Shown in pieces: positions 19,053 to 28,161 of a DNA stretch of 43,874 nt. Under the pieces are notes generated by a model. That model saw only the letters and a list, made by a program, of their open reading frames with translations, searched no databases and was not told where the DNA came from. The number at the start of each line of letters is the position of its first letter. Positions within the stretch are counted from its first letter, which is position 1. The stretch lies in contig JALOQR010000005.1 of NCBI GenBank assembly GCA_025459365.1, forward strand, positions 1 to 43,874. Reading direction: 5' to 3'. A program made the position numbers and the translations under genes. The DNA comes from Fimbriiglobus sp. (GTDB lineage: Bacteria > Planctomycetota > Planctomycetia > Gemmatales > Gemmataceae).

Positions 19053-20063
19053 CTAACGCTGGACAGAGTTTGTTCCTGCTGCCGCCGGCGCTTTACCCTG
19101 GGCGAGCAACTTCACGTAGTACACCAGATCGGCGATTTCCTCGGGCGTAGCCTCTGTGGCGAACGCCTTCATCGGAGTGCCGGGGATGCCCAGATAGATC
19201 CGTCGATACAGGTGCTCGGCCTCCGAGCCACCCTTAAAGACCCCGGACGTCAGATCCCGTGGGTAAGCCACAGTGCCGTTGTCGTTCTTGCGGTTGGGGT
19301 CGAACGTCCCCCGGCCGTCTGGCCCGTGGCAGCCGCTGCATCCGAGCTTACTGAACAAGGCGATGGCCCGCTGCTCGTACCCCGGCCTCGCCACGGGGAA
19401 CGGTGTCGGCACCGGGCACGGAGCCGCTCCGCTCAGGTCGGCCACCCCCTCGGCGAACCATTTGTCCTGTTTTTCCTGCTTCGGTGGCCAATCCTTCTTG
19501 GGGTCGAACTCCTCGTCCTTCTTCGCTTTCTCCAACTCCACCGAGAGCCGGGCGGCGAGCAATCGGTCGGCACGCAGGAACCGGGCCTTCACATACCGCA
19601 CGATCGCTAACCGTTCGGCGTCGGTGAGGGTATCGAACGCTGGCATCGGTGAACCGTCGATGCCCCGCTTAAGGATGCCAGCCAGGACATCATCGGTGGG
19701 AACTCCGCCGAGGGTACCGGCCGCCCCCTGCGGCTGTTTCAGCCCGTTCACGGTGTCGGTGAACTTGAACCGCTCGTACCCGAAGTGCCGGGCCTTCGGG
19801 AACATTGGTGTGTCTCCCTGGCCGTCGCCGTTCACCCCGTGGCAGCGGGCGCAGTGCAACTGATAGAGCGCCCGCCCGTCGGGGTCCATGCCGGCGTGCG
19901 CCACTTCCGTTGGCGGGGTGACTGGTTGCTTCAGCCAGTCGGTGGCTGTCCACCCAGCGTACCCGACGAAAACGGCGAGGGCGGCGGGCAGGGCGAACAA
20001 TAGCCCGCGGGCCGCGAGCGAAATCCCGGGTTTCGGGGCAGGGGTGGGCAACGCTTCACTCAT
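19053..20063 (-). CDS. Membrane-anchored diheme c-type cytochrome
   Basis: This 336-residue protein has an N-terminal membrane anchor (GLLFALPAALAVFVGYAGW) and two cytochrome c domains. The first heme site is CARCHG, with a distal Met candidate in GSPMPAF. The second is CSGCHG, with Met in GTPMKAF. The two domains are joined by a charged linker (EKAKKDEEFDPKKDW). It probably carries electrons in the periplasm, perhaps as part of an alternative complex III or oxidase system, but no partner is in the window. The ATG at 20063 has GAAGG upstream; the track start at 20357 runs into the divergent gene. Confidence 0.9.
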   Translation of the reverse strand: MSEALPTPAPKPGISLAARGLLFALPAALAVFVGYAGWTATDWLKQPVTPPTEVAHAGMDPDGRALYQLHCARCHGVNGDGQGDTPMFPKARHFGYERFKFTDTVNGLKQPQGAAGTLGGVPTDDVLAGILKRGIDGSPMPAFDTLTDAERLAIVRYVKARFLRADRLLAARLSVELEKAKKDEEFDPKKDWPPKQEKQDKWFAEGVADLSGAAPCPVPTPFPVARPGYEQRAIALFSKLGCSGCHGPDGRGTFDPNRKNDNGTVAYPRDLTSGVFKGGSEAEHLYRRIYLGIPGTPMKAFATEATPEEIADLVYYVKLLAQGKAPAAAGTNSVQR

Positions 20064-20175
20064 GGATCGACCTTCGGCCACAATGGGTACGCAGGAAGGG
20101 CGTGGACGCCGGCGGGGGGATAGTCTACGCTCGACACCCGGCGTCGAACAGCGCCCCCTCCCGACGAGTGCCACC

Positions 20176-21456
20176 ATGCGAACCGCACTGACCATCGTTT
20201 TCGCCACAGCCGGGATGTCGGCGTTCGCCGATGAACCAAGGTTGCTCGACGCCCCGAAGCCGCCCGACGGGTTTCCCCGCTTCAAGGTGCAGGAAATCGA
20301 CACCGGGCTGAAGATCGGGTACGCGGTCATCGCCACCGACATCGACGGTGACGGCAAGCCTGACGTTGTGGTGGTGGATCAGCACAAAGTGGTGTGGTAT
20401 CAGAACCCAACGTGGAAGAAGCGGGTAATCCTCGACGGCAAGACGAAGCCAGACAACGTGTGCGTCGCGGCCCTCGACATCGACGGCGACAAACTCCCGG
20501 AACTGGTGCTCGGGGCGGCCTGGAAGCCGTTCGACACCAAGAACCCCGGCACCCTGCAATGGCTCAAGCGGGGGAAGACCCTCGACGACGAGTGGTCGAT
20601 GCACGAGATCCCATGCGACGAACCGACCGTTCACCGGGTGCGAGCGATCGACCTCGACGGCGACGGCAAGCCGGAAATCGTGATGGCCCCGCTGATGGGC
20701 CGCGACGCTACTAAGGAGAAAAACTGGATGGACGGCCGGCCAGTGCGAATCCTGGCGTACAAGGTGCCGGCGATGGACCCCGAGAAGAAGGAGAACTGGA
20801 AGCCGGACGTGATCAGCGAGGAGTTGCATGTCGTGCACAACTTTTGTGAACCGGCTGAGGGTCTGCTCACACAAGCGTTCATGGTGAGTTACGAAGGCGT
20901 CTTCCGAATGAAGCGTAGGGGTGAACTGAGGGGCTGGGAGGCAGAGAAGATCGGCGAAGGTGATCAAACGAACCCCAACACGAACCGAGGGGCCAGCGAG
21001 ATCGCGACAAGCCGTCGAGACGAACCGGGCAAGAACCCTGCGTACGTCCGCTTCGCAGCGACCGTCGAACCCTGGCACGGGAACCGTGTGGTCGTGTATA
21101 CGTGTGACCCGAAGGCGAAGATGGCCGAGTTGTGGAAGCGGGATGTTGTCGACGACCAACTCCGCTGGGGTCACGCGGTCAAATTCGCCGACTTGGACGG
21201 TGACGGTGTTGACGAACTCGTTGCCGGCGTCCGCGACAACCCGACCAAAGACGACAAGTTCAAGGAGCAACGCGGCGTGCGGCTGTACCGTTACGTCGAG
21301 AAGGCCAAGAAGTGGGACCGATACATCCTCGAAGACGGCGGGGTGGCAGTGGAAGACCTGACGGTGGCCGACCTGAACGGCGACGGCAAGCCGGACATCG
21401 TCGCGGTGGGGCGGGCCACCGGCAACGCCCGCATCTACTGGAACCAGGGGAAGTGA
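20176..21456 (+). CDS. Secreted FG-GAP/VCBS repeat protein
   Basis: This 426-residue protein has a signal peptide (RTALTIVFATAGMSAFADE). At least five calcium-binding-like loops of the form DxDGDGKPD/E (DIDGDGKPDVVVVD, DLDGDGKPEIVMA, DLDGDGVDELVAG, DLNGDGKPDIVAVG) mark blades of an integrin-alpha-like beta-propeller. This suggests an extracellular or cell-surface binding protein stabilised by calcium. The ATG at 20176 follows 112 bp after the start of the divergent cytochrome gene. Confidence 0.88.
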   Translation: MRTALTIVFATAGMSAFADEPRLLDAPKPPDGFPRFKVQEIDTGLKIGYAVIATDIDGDGKPDVVVVDQHKVVWYQNPTWKKRVILDGKTKPDNVCVAALDIDGDKLPELVLGAAWKPFDTKNPGTLQWLKRGKTLDDEWSMHEIPCDEPTVHRVRAIDLDGDGKPEIVMAPLMGRDATKEKNWMDGRPVRILAYKVPAMDPEKKENWKPDVISEELHVVHNFCEPAEGLLTQAFMVSYEGVFRMKRRGELRGWEAEKIGEGDQTNPNTNRGASEIATSRRDEPGKNPAYVRFAATVEPWHGNRVVVYTCDPKAKMAELWKRDVVDDQLRWGHAVKFADLDGDGVDELVAGVRDNPTKDDKFKEQRGVRLYRYVEKAKKWDRYILEDGGVAVEDLTVADLNGDGKPDIVAVGRATGNARIYWNQGK

Positions 21457-21459
21457 CGT

Positions 21460-22191
21460 TCAGCGGATGTTCAGCGGTCGGCAGGTGTCCTCATAGGTGG
21501 CTTCGAGATCGAGCGTCACGCCAGAGGTGTCGCTCAGCCACAGCCCTAGCGTGGGCAATGGCTGCCCGACGGCGAACGGGTAGAACCACGTTTCGAGCAC
21601 CGGCCGCTTCTTTCCCCGTTCCCGGCGTCGCAGTGTGACCGCGTAAATCGGTGGAGGGTCGCCGTTCAAGATGGGATCTGTCTGGCGGAGGAAAGTCAGC
21701 AACTCGGCATACAGGTTCGACAACCGATCGGTCACCAGATCGACGATCGCCACGCACACGTCCTGCCGGATCATGTCCACCACTTTGTTCACGAACCGCT
21801 GACGGTTCTCCGCTCGATCCTTGTTTCCCGGTGACACGATCTCGACCGCCGCCACCAGCCGCCGGCCGCGTTCGGCATCGTACACCCGCACCTCGTAGGC
21901 GTCCTGGTCCGGAATGTCGCCACTCAACATCGCCGTGGGTTGCGGCGGGGCCCAAAGTTCTGTGGCAAGACCTCCGCTTCCGGAGGTCGGGTCGGGGTCG
22001 TCCCTCTCGAAGGTCGAAATGTCTGCTTCGTATCCGGAGCGGTCTCCGATGTGAACACCTGGCGCCGCCTCGAAGCCTGGCGGCAGTTTGGGCACCAGGT
22101 GAAGAACCATCATCATTGGCCAACCCGCGTGCAGGGCGTCCCACGAGTGGCGGGTGGACAGCGGCGGGTGAAAGTGGTCGCGGAGTGGCAT
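21460..22191 (-). CDS. DUF4058 family protein
   Basis: This 243-residue protein matches DUF4058: [12 protein letters not shown] at the start, then [27 protein letters not shown] and later [13 protein letters not shown]. The EIVSPxNK core resembles the nuclease-like fold seen in related cyanobacterial and planctomycete families, but no activity is established. It converges on the FG-GAP gene (3 bp between stops) and is divergent from carA (77 bp). Confidence 0.85.
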   Translation of the reverse strand: MPLRDHFHPPLSTRHSWDALHAGWPMMMVLHLVPKLPPGFEAAPGVHIGDRSGYEADISTFERDDPDPTSGSGGLATELWAPPQPTAMLSGDIPDQDAYEVRVYDAERGRRLVAAVEIVSPGNKDRAENRQRFVNKVVDMIRQDVCVAIVDLVTDRLSNLYAELLTFLRQTDPILNGDPPPIYAVTLRRRERGKKRPVLETWFYPFAVGQPLPTLGLWLSDTSGVTLDLEATYEDTCRPLNIR

Positions 22192-22268
22192 CTTCGGGTC
22201 CTCCGTGGATGATCATACCCCGTCTCCGTATCATTGGGGAAGTTTGCACCGACACCCGCGGAACTCAC

Positions 22269-23378
22269 ATGGCGCTCGCGAAACTGGCACTGGAAGATGG
22301 CACCGTGTACACCGGCCGAGCGTTCGGTGCCGCCGGCGAGATGGCCGGCGAAGTGGTGTTCAACACCTCCATGACGGGCTATCAGGAAGTGCTGACCGAC
22401 CCGAGTTATCGGGGTCAGATCGTGACCATGACGTACCCGCTTATTGGTAACTATGGCACCACGGCCGCCGATGCCGAAAGCAAGGCAGTGCAGGTGAGCG
22501 GGTTCGTCGTGAGGGAACTGACCCGCGTGCCGAGCAACTTTCGGAGCGACACCGATCTCGACACCTTCTTGAAGAAGGCCAACGTGATCGGCATCGAAGG
22601 AGTCGATACCCGGGCGCTGGTGCGGCGGCTGCGCTCCCGCGGGTCGATGCCCGGCGTGCTCTCGAACATCGACCTCAACGATGCCTCCCTCGTGGCGAAA
22701 GCCAAAGCCCACGGCAGCATGGCCGGGAAGGACTACGTGAAGGAGGTCGTGCCAGCCGGTGCTTTCACCTGGAATCAGGGGTTCGATTCGCTGAGCAAAC
22801 ATGTCATCCCGGAACGGCCGGCCGACAGACACGTCGTGGCCATCGACTACGGCATGAAGTGGAACATCCTGAGGTGCCTCACGCAGGTGGGGTGCAAAGT
22901 GACGGTGCTGCCCGGCACTTGCACGGCCGACGAGGTACTGGCCCACAACCCCGACGGTGTGTTTCTGAGCAACGGCCCCGGCGACCCGGCAGCACTCGAC
23001 TACGCCGTGAGCACGGTTAAAGGATTGCTCGGCAAGAAACCGGTATTCGGTATCTGCTTGGGGCACCAGTTGCTTGGCCGGGCGCTCGGGGCCGATACGT
23101 TCAAGCTCAAGTTCGGCCACCGTGGGGCCAACCAGCCGGTGTTGAACAAACTGACGGGGGCGGTCGAGATCACCACGCAGAATCACGGGTTCGCGGTTGA
23201 CCCCAACACTCTCCCGCCGGATGTGGAAGTGACGCACGTGAACCTGAACGACGGCACTTGCGAGGGGTTGGCAAGCACCCGTTTGTCGGCGTTCGGCGTG
23301 CAGTATCACCCCGAGGCCGCCGCCGGCCCACACGACAGCACTTACCTGTTCGAGCAGTTCCGCCGGATGTTGACTTGA
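22269..23378 (+). CDS. carA: Carbamoyl-phosphate synthase small subunit
   Basis: CarA hydrolyses glutamine and passes ammonia to CarB for carbamoyl phosphate, feeding arginine and pyrimidine synthesis. The N-terminal domain ([42 protein letters not shown]) and the class I glutamine amidotransferase domain (nucleophile Cys263 in [23 protein letters not shown]) are complete. It has 369 residues, normal for the family. The ATG at 22269 is at the start of homology; the track ORF from 21651 runs over DUF4058. No carB is adjacent. Confidence 0.96.
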   Translation: MALAKLALEDGTVYTGRAFGAAGEMAGEVVFNTSMTGYQEVLTDPSYRGQIVTMTYPLIGNYGTTAADAESKAVQVSGFVVRELTRVPSNFRSDTDLDTFLKKANVIGIEGVDTRALVRRLRSRGSMPGVLSNIDLNDASLVAKAKAHGSMAGKDYVKEVVPAGAFTWNQGFDSLSKHVIPERPADRHVVAIDYGMKWNILRCLTQVGCKVTVLPGTCTADEVLAHNPDGVFLSNGPGDPAALDYAVSTVKGLLGKKPVFGICLGHQLLGRALGADTFKLKFGHRGANQPVLNKLTGAVEITTQNHGFAVDPNTLPPDVEVTHVNLNDGTCEGLASTRLSAFGVQYHPEAAAGPHDSTYLFEQFRRMLT

Positions 23379-23459
23379 CCCGGCACCTTGGGCTAGCCGG
23401 CGTTGCACCCATGCGGGTAATGTACCACCCAATGTCCGACGACTCGGAGGGGCTACGGC

Positions 23460-24629
23460 ATGGGGATCGGTCGCGTTCACACGTCCCGATTGGACGAGTT
23501 CGTCGCAAAGATCGACGGCTACGGTGGTTTGGGCACCCCAGATACCAACGCTCTCCTGTCCGATTTTCAGGTGGAACTGTCCACCCCGGTGAACACCGCG
23601 CTCGATCCGTTCTCGCCGGAATACTTCGCCCAGCAGGAAGCGGTGTACCGTGAACTGGCCGGGCGGGCCATCGATCAGAAATCCGGGGAGATTACTCCGA
23701 TCGATGTGGCCCATCATGCCGCTGGGGCCAACCCGTACCACTCCAACGACATCCGGTTCATCTCCAAGCAGGCCCGCACCATCCTCACCTGCATGGCCAT
23801 GGCCGACCTGCCACCGGGGGCAACGGTGCTTGATGCCGGGTGCGGGTGGGGGCTTAGCTCGGAGATGATGGCGTTCGCCGGGCTGACCGTCACCGGGCTG
23901 GACATCAACCCGATGTTCGCCGATCTGGTTGCACGCCGGGCCGAGCGGCTAAAACTGCCCATCAAGGCGGTATGCGCGGGGTTCGACGAGTTCGACACCC
24001 CCGAGCGTTACGACCTGCTCTTCTTTTACGAGTGCCTGCACCACAGCCTGCGTCCGTGGGAGACGGTGGCCACCCTCGGGCGGTTCGTCAAGCCGGGCGG
24101 TAAGGTGATGTTCGCCGGCGAGCCGATCCAAGCCCACTGGTGGCCGCAGTGGGGGCTACGGCTCGACTCCGGGTCCGTGTACTGCATGAGGAAGTTCGGC
24201 TGGTGGGAGAGCGGGTGGTCGGCCGACTTCCTGGTGGCGGCCTTTGCCCGTGCCGGCTTCCACCTCGAACTGCACCCGCACGTCGGGCTGGACAACGGCA
24301 TCGTCGGGGTGGCCGTGCGGCACGCCGAGCGGGCGATGACGAGCGTTGACCTGACCGTTTCCGCCCCGGTTCGCGCGCTCGAAGCCCAACTAGCCGCCCG
24401 CACCCCCTCCGCCGAGGTGGACGCCCTGCGGCGGGAGGCGGAGCAACACCGGCGGGCAGCCGAGATGCACCGAGCGGAGGCGGCGGCCTACAAGATCGAA
24501 GTGGATCGTCAGGCGTCCGCGCTGAACACGCTGGAGCAGGAAGTGAACAAGTTCCGTACGTCCAAGTCGTGGCGGTGGACGGCCCCAATGCGGTCGCTCT
24601 TCCGCAAACTCGGGGTGAGCAAGGAGTAA
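23460..24629 (+). CDS. SAM-dependent methyltransferase with C-terminal coiled coil
   Basis: This 389-residue protein has a class I methyltransferase core with motif I VLDAGCGWG, the acidic loop GLDINP and LLFFYECLHH. Residues about 305-365 form an Ala/Glu/Arg-rich coiled coil. The tail (KSWRWTAPMRSLFRKL) resembles the ending of bacterial cell-surface glycosyltransferases. A role in methylating a surface polysaccharide is inferred. GGAGG lies 10 nt before the ATG. It lies 81 bp after carA. Confidence 0.85.
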   Translation: MGIGRVHTSRLDEFVAKIDGYGGLGTPDTNALLSDFQVELSTPVNTALDPFSPEYFAQQEAVYRELAGRAIDQKSGEITPIDVAHHAAGANPYHSNDIRFISKQARTILTCMAMADLPPGATVLDAGCGWGLSSEMMAFAGLTVTGLDINPMFADLVARRAERLKLPIKAVCAGFDEFDTPERYDLLFFYECLHHSLRPWETVATLGRFVKPGGKVMFAGEPIQAHWWPQWGLRLDSGSVYCMRKFGWWESGWSADFLVAAFARAGFHLELHPHVGLDNGIVGVAVRHAERAMTSVDLTVSAPVRALEAQLAARTPSAEVDALRREAEQHRRAAEMHRAEAAAYKIEVDRQASALNTLEQEVNKFRTSKSWRWTAPMRSLFRKLGVSKE

Positions 24630-24645
24630 GCAAACGGGTCTCGGG

Positions 24646-25476
24646 CTACCGGCTGACGAACGAACAGAGTTCCGCCCCGACGAGCATGGCGTATTCGGGG
24701 TCGGCCCGCAAGCCGGCGGGTGCCGAACTGCCGCTCAGCCGTATCGCCCGCGTGTCGTGCAGGCGGCGCAACCCGGCGTGGAACTCGGGCACCGTGATTG
24801 CGGGCACCGTCTGCCGGATCAGGTGAAACAACTCGCCGAGGCTGCACGGCCCGCCGGCCCCGGCGGCGGAGCGACGGTCCAAATATTCCAGGGCGGTTTC
24901 CCCCCACGGCACCAATTTCGCCACCGGGTCGGCGAGTTTGGGGGCGGTGTCGATCCGCCGTAGGGCGGCGTCCACCCGGCGGGCGAGGTCGTCGAGCCGG
25001 GCGGTCATTTCGCGGGAGCGTTCCTCGAACTGCGTGGAGAGTTTGGTGATCTCGGTCCGCACGTCGGCCATCCAGAGCGGAATCCCACCGCGGGTCTCGC
25101 CGATCAATTGTTTCAGATCGCTCAACACTGCCTTCGGCGAGTCGTGGTCGTGGACGAACCCGACGCCCTTCGGCGTCACCCGCACCCACTCGACGATCAG
25201 CCGACCTTTCGCCTCGGTGCGGACGGTCTCCACCAGCCCTTCCTTGATGGCGTAGAGCGCCGCCTCGGCGGGCGGGCCGTAACGCGAGCGAAACAGGCCC
25301 GGCAGTTTGCCGGACTGAAACAGGCGATGTTCGCGCGGGTCGGCGAGGGCCGTCTTGAGAGCGTCGAGGAGCAGATCGAGGTTCGGCAGAGCAGGGTGGC
25401 CCGCTCGCTCCGAGAGCGTCGTCGGAACCGACTCCCGGAGAGAATCGGACACCCGGGCGGAAGTCGCAGCGTCCAT
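24646..25476 (-). CDS. Hypothetical protein, 276 aa
   Basis: No known family is recognised. Residues about 40-120 contain a compact region (LFRSRYGPPAEAAL, GRLIVEWVRVTPKGVGFVHDHDSP) that looks like a winged-helix or helical module, followed by a charged helix (about 130-185, likely coiled coil) and a C-terminal domain (LGELFHLIRQTVPAITVPEF). It is soluble, with no signal peptide. The ATG at 25476 is chosen because the N-terminal extension of the track ORF overlaps the trpS leader. It is divergent from trpS. Confidence 0.7.
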   Translation of the reverse strand: MDAATSARVSDSLRESVPTTLSERAGHPALPNLDLLLDALKTALADPREHRLFQSGKLPGLFRSRYGPPAEAALYAIKEGLVETVRTEAKGRLIVEWVRVTPKGVGFVHDHDSPKAVLSDLKQLIGETRGGIPLWMADVRTEITKLSTQFEERSREMTARLDDLARRVDAALRRIDTAPKLADPVAKLVPWGETALEYLDRRSAAGAGGPCSLGELFHLIRQTVPAITVPEFHAGLRRLHDTRAIRLSGSSAPAGLRADPEYAMLVGAELCSFVSR

Positions 25477-25594
25477 GCCGGCCCCTTCATGGTGCGTGAA
25501 CCGCCCGTACTGTAGCGTTGTCCGTTTGTTGCCCGCTAGACGAACTGCACCCGCAGCTATTGCGGACCGCGTTCGCCCGTATCGAGAACTCACC

Positions 25595-26674
25595 ATGCCC
25601 GTCGATCCGAGGCCCCGCATCCTGAGCGGGGTGCAACCGTCCGGCAAGCTGCACCTGGGGAACTACTTCGGGGCGATCCAGCAGCACATCGCCCTGCAAG
25701 ACCAGGGGGAGGCGTTCTACTTCATCGCCGACTACCACGCGATGACCAGCCTGCCGGACGCCACGGCGAAAGAGATCGACGAGGCGAAGAAGGCGAACCG
25801 GCCGGCCCGCTCCGCGGCTCAAATTCTTGCCGACAACGTGCGAGATGTAGCCCTCGATTACCTCGCCCTCGGCCTCGATCCAGCGAAAGCGACCTTCTAC
25901 CGCCAATCCGACATCCCCGAAGTGACGGAACTCGCGTGGGTGCTCTCCACCCTCACCGGCATGGGGTTACTCGAACGCGCCCACTCGTACAAGGACAAGA
26001 CAGCGAAGGGCATCGCGGCGAGTGTGGGCCTGTTTACTTACCCAATTCTCATGGCGGCCGACATCCTCGTCGTGCGGTCGCACCTGGTGCCGGTGGGGAA
26101 GGATCAGGTGCAGCATCTGGAGATGACCCGCGACATGGCGGGGTACTTCAATCAGGCCTACGGCGAAGTGTTCCCGATGCCGGCGGAGCGGCTGGGCGTG
26201 GCGGCCGTGGTGCCGGGCACCGACGGGCAGAAGATGAGCAAGAGCTACGGCAACACCATCGACATTTTCGCTGAAGGGAAGGCCCTGGAGAAAACCGTGA
26301 TGGGTGTGGTGACCGACAGCACGCTGGTCGATCAGCCGAAGAACCCGGACACTTGCAACGTGTTCGCACTGTACAAGCTGTTCGCCACCGCCGACGAACT
26401 GGAACAACTGGCGAAGCTGTATCGTGAGCCGCTGCACGACGCCGACAGCCGCGGCGGCAAGCCGTTCGGGTACGGGCACGCCAAGAAGATGCTGCTGGCG
26501 AAAATCGACGCCCACTTCGCTCCGGCCCGCGAGCGGCGGAAGGCACTCGAACGCGATCCGGGCTTGGTGGAAGAAGTGCTGCGAGCGGGGGCGAAGAAAG
26601 CCCGCGAAGTCGCCCGCACAACACTCCGGCTGGTGCGGCAGCGTGTGGGAATGCTTCCCGAGAGCGTGGGGTGA
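25595..26674 (+). CDS. trpS: Tryptophanyl-tRNA synthetase
   Basis: This class I synthetase charges tRNA-Trp. The HIGH-type motif reads PSGKLHLGNYFG and the KMSKS motif GQKMSKSYGN; SDIPEVTELAWVLS and GKDQVQHLEMTRD are typical bacterial TrpRS segments. It has 359 residues, slightly longer than the usual 330-350, with a small Lys/Ala insertion near residue 65. The ATG at 25595 begins the homology. The stop lies 5 bp before a 66-bp palindromic element, beyond which hisS converges. Confidence 0.96.
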   Translation: MPVDPRPRILSGVQPSGKLHLGNYFGAIQQHIALQDQGEAFYFIADYHAMTSLPDATAKEIDEAKKANRPARSAAQILADNVRDVALDYLALGLDPAKATFYRQSDIPEVTELAWVLSTLTGMGLLERAHSYKDKTAKGIAASVGLFTYPILMAADILVVRSHLVPVGKDQVQHLEMTRDMAGYFNQAYGEVFPMPAERLGVAAVVPGTDGQKMSKSYGNTIDIFAEGKALEKTVMGVVTDSTLVDQPKNPDTCNVFALYKLFATADELEQLAKLYREPLHDADSRGGKPFGYGHAKKMLLAKIDAHFAPARERRKALERDPGLVEEVLRAGAKKAREVARTTLRLVRQRVGMLPESVG

Positions 26675-26679
26675 GTTCG

Positions 26680-26745
26680 GGCGAGCGGGGGGCGTAAGCC
26701 CCCTGGTGCTATCCCGATCCAGGGGGCTTACGCCCCCCGCTCGCC
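26680..26745. repeat. Paired palindromic element, family 1 (REP/BIME-like)
   Basis: Arms 26680-26706 and 26719-26745 are perfect 27-nt inverted repeats around a 12-nt centre. Each arm reads GGCGAGCGG, then the hairpin GGGGC-GTAA-GCCCC, then CTGG. The second arm supplies the last codons and the TAA stop of hisS; the first begins 5 bp after the trpS stop. It may also work as a terminator for both genes. Confidence 0.9.
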
Positions 26746-28074
26746 GAGAATCCGGCCCACCGTCGAGACCAACTCTACCTCAACCACCTCCGTCTCCTGC
26801 CGCTTCTTCAGATCTTTCACCTTCCACATGCCGCGGCTGAACTCGTCGCCGCCGGCGATCACCGCCACCTTGAACCCCCGCTTGTCGGCGTACTCGAACT
26901 GGTTCTTCGGCTTCTTCACCTCCGGGTACACCTCGACGCCCACACCGGCGGCGCGGAGGGAGCGGGCGATCCGTTGGTAGTCGCCGATCCGCTGGCTGTC
27001 GAAGTTGATGACGAGCACATCGGCCGGCGTGGCGGTGCCGGTCATCCACGGGTGCTTGAGTTCCTCCATCGCGGCGAGCAGACGATCGACACCCAGGCTC
27101 GCCCCGACGCCCGGTAGCACCTGCTTCGTGTACAACCCGGCGAGGTTGTCGTACCGCCCGCCGCTGCACACGCTGCCGATGCCCGGTAGGTCGTTGAGTG
27201 TCGTCTCGTAGATGGTGCCGGTGTAGTAGTCCAGCCCGCGGGCGATGCTCAGGTCGATCACGACGCGGCCGTCGGGAACTCCCGCCTGCTCGCACGCCGT
27301 CAGCAGTTCGCGGAGGTTGGTCAGCCCCCGGCGGGCCTGGTCGTTCACACTCCCGCCGAATGCCGCTTCCGCCGCGTTCAGGATCTCGGCGTTGTTCCCG
27401 GTTGCCTCGGCCAGCACCAGCACGCGGGCCGCTTGGTCGGCGGAGATGTTCGCCTCCCGCGTCATCTCTTCGATCACTTTCTCGCGGCCGATCTTCCCGA
27501 GCTTGTCGAGCGACCGCAGCACCGGTACGGCTTTGTCGAGCACGCCGATACTGTCGAGCAGGCCGTTCAGCAGCAATCGGTTGTTCACCCGGATCGTGAA
27601 CTTCTCGAACCCGAGTGCCGTGAACAGGTCGTTGATGACGAGTGCCACTTCGATGTCGCTGGCGTTCGACGTGGTGCCGATGGTGTCGAAGTCGCACTGC
27701 CAGAACTCGCGGTAGCGACCCTGGCCGGGGCGTTCGCCCCGCCACACTGGCCCCATCGCGTACCGTTTGAACGGGGTGCCGAGTTGCGGCACGTTCACTG
27801 CCGAGAACCGGGCGAAGGGCACCGTCAGGTCGAAGCGGAGGGCGACGTCACGGTCGCCGTGGTCCTTGAAGCGGTAGACGAGCCGGTCGTTCTCCCCGCC
27901 CCCCTTGCCGAGTAGCACCTCGGCGTACTCCAGCGCGGGCGTGTCGATCGGGGCGTAGCCGTAGCTGCGGTACACGCGGCGGGCGGTTTCCAGCACCCGC
28001 TCCTTGGGGAGCATGGCCGCGGGGGGGTAGTCGCGGAACCCCTGGAGCAGCCGGGGTTCGATGAGGGAAGACAC
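26728..28074 (-). CDS. hisS: Histidyl-tRNA synthetase, LRFDLT type
   Basis: This class II synthetase charges tRNA-His. The motif 2 region reads ALRFDLTVPFARF and GQGRYREFWQCDFD, and the HisRS signatures are LDYYTGTIYE and GGRYDNLAGLY. This LR(F/Y)DLT/QCDFD pattern is that of eukaryotic/archaeal-like HisRS, not the E. coli LRPEGT type. It has 448 residues with a C-terminal anticodon-binding domain. The start is a GTG with GAGGAA about 5-6 nt upstream. The last five residues (GERGA) and the stop come from a palindromic element arm, and another element lies in the 5' leader. Confidence 0.95.
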   Translation of the reverse strand: MSSLIEPRLLQGFRDYPPAAMLPKERVLETARRVYRSYGYAPIDTPALEYAEVLLGKGGGENDRLVYRFKDHGDRDVALRFDLTVPFARFSAVNVPQLGTPFKRYAMGPVWRGERPGQGRYREFWQCDFDTIGTTSNASDIEVALVINDLFTALGFEKFTIRVNNRLLLNGLLDSIGVLDKAVPVLRSLDKLGKIGREKVIEEMTREANISADQAARVLVLAEATGNNAEILNAAEAAFGGSVNDQARRGLTNLRELLTACEQAGVPDGRVVIDLSIARGLDYYTGTIYETTLNDLPGIGSVCSGGRYDNLAGLYTKQVLPGVGASLGVDRLLAAMEELKHPWMTGTATPADVLVINFDSQRIGDYQRIARSLRAAGVGVEVYPEVKKPKNQFEYADKRGFKVAVIAGGDEFSRGMWKVKDLKKRQETEVVEVELVSTVGRILGERGA

Positions 28075-28088
28075 GGAAGTTCCTCGAA

Positions 28089-28152
28089 GGCGAGCGGCCC
28101 GCGTGAGCGGGCTGGTCCCGAAGAACCAGCCCGCTCACACGGGCCGCCCGGC
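28089..28152. repeat. Paired palindromic element, family 2 (REP/BIME-like)
   Basis: Arm 28089-28116 reads GGCGAGCGG, CCCGC-GTGA-GCGGG, CTGGT. Arm 28125-28152 is its inverse with three differences, one of which turns a C-G stem pair into T·G. The element fills the 87-bp gap between the M50 gene (stop 9 bp away) and hisS, and would lie in the hisS leader if they are co-transcribed. Confidence 0.88.
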
Positions 28153-28161
28153 AGGGACAAG

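Noticed and set aside
22113-23741. 542-aa minus-strand ORF opposite carA
   Set aside because: Antisense shadow of a complete carA; no domain signature.
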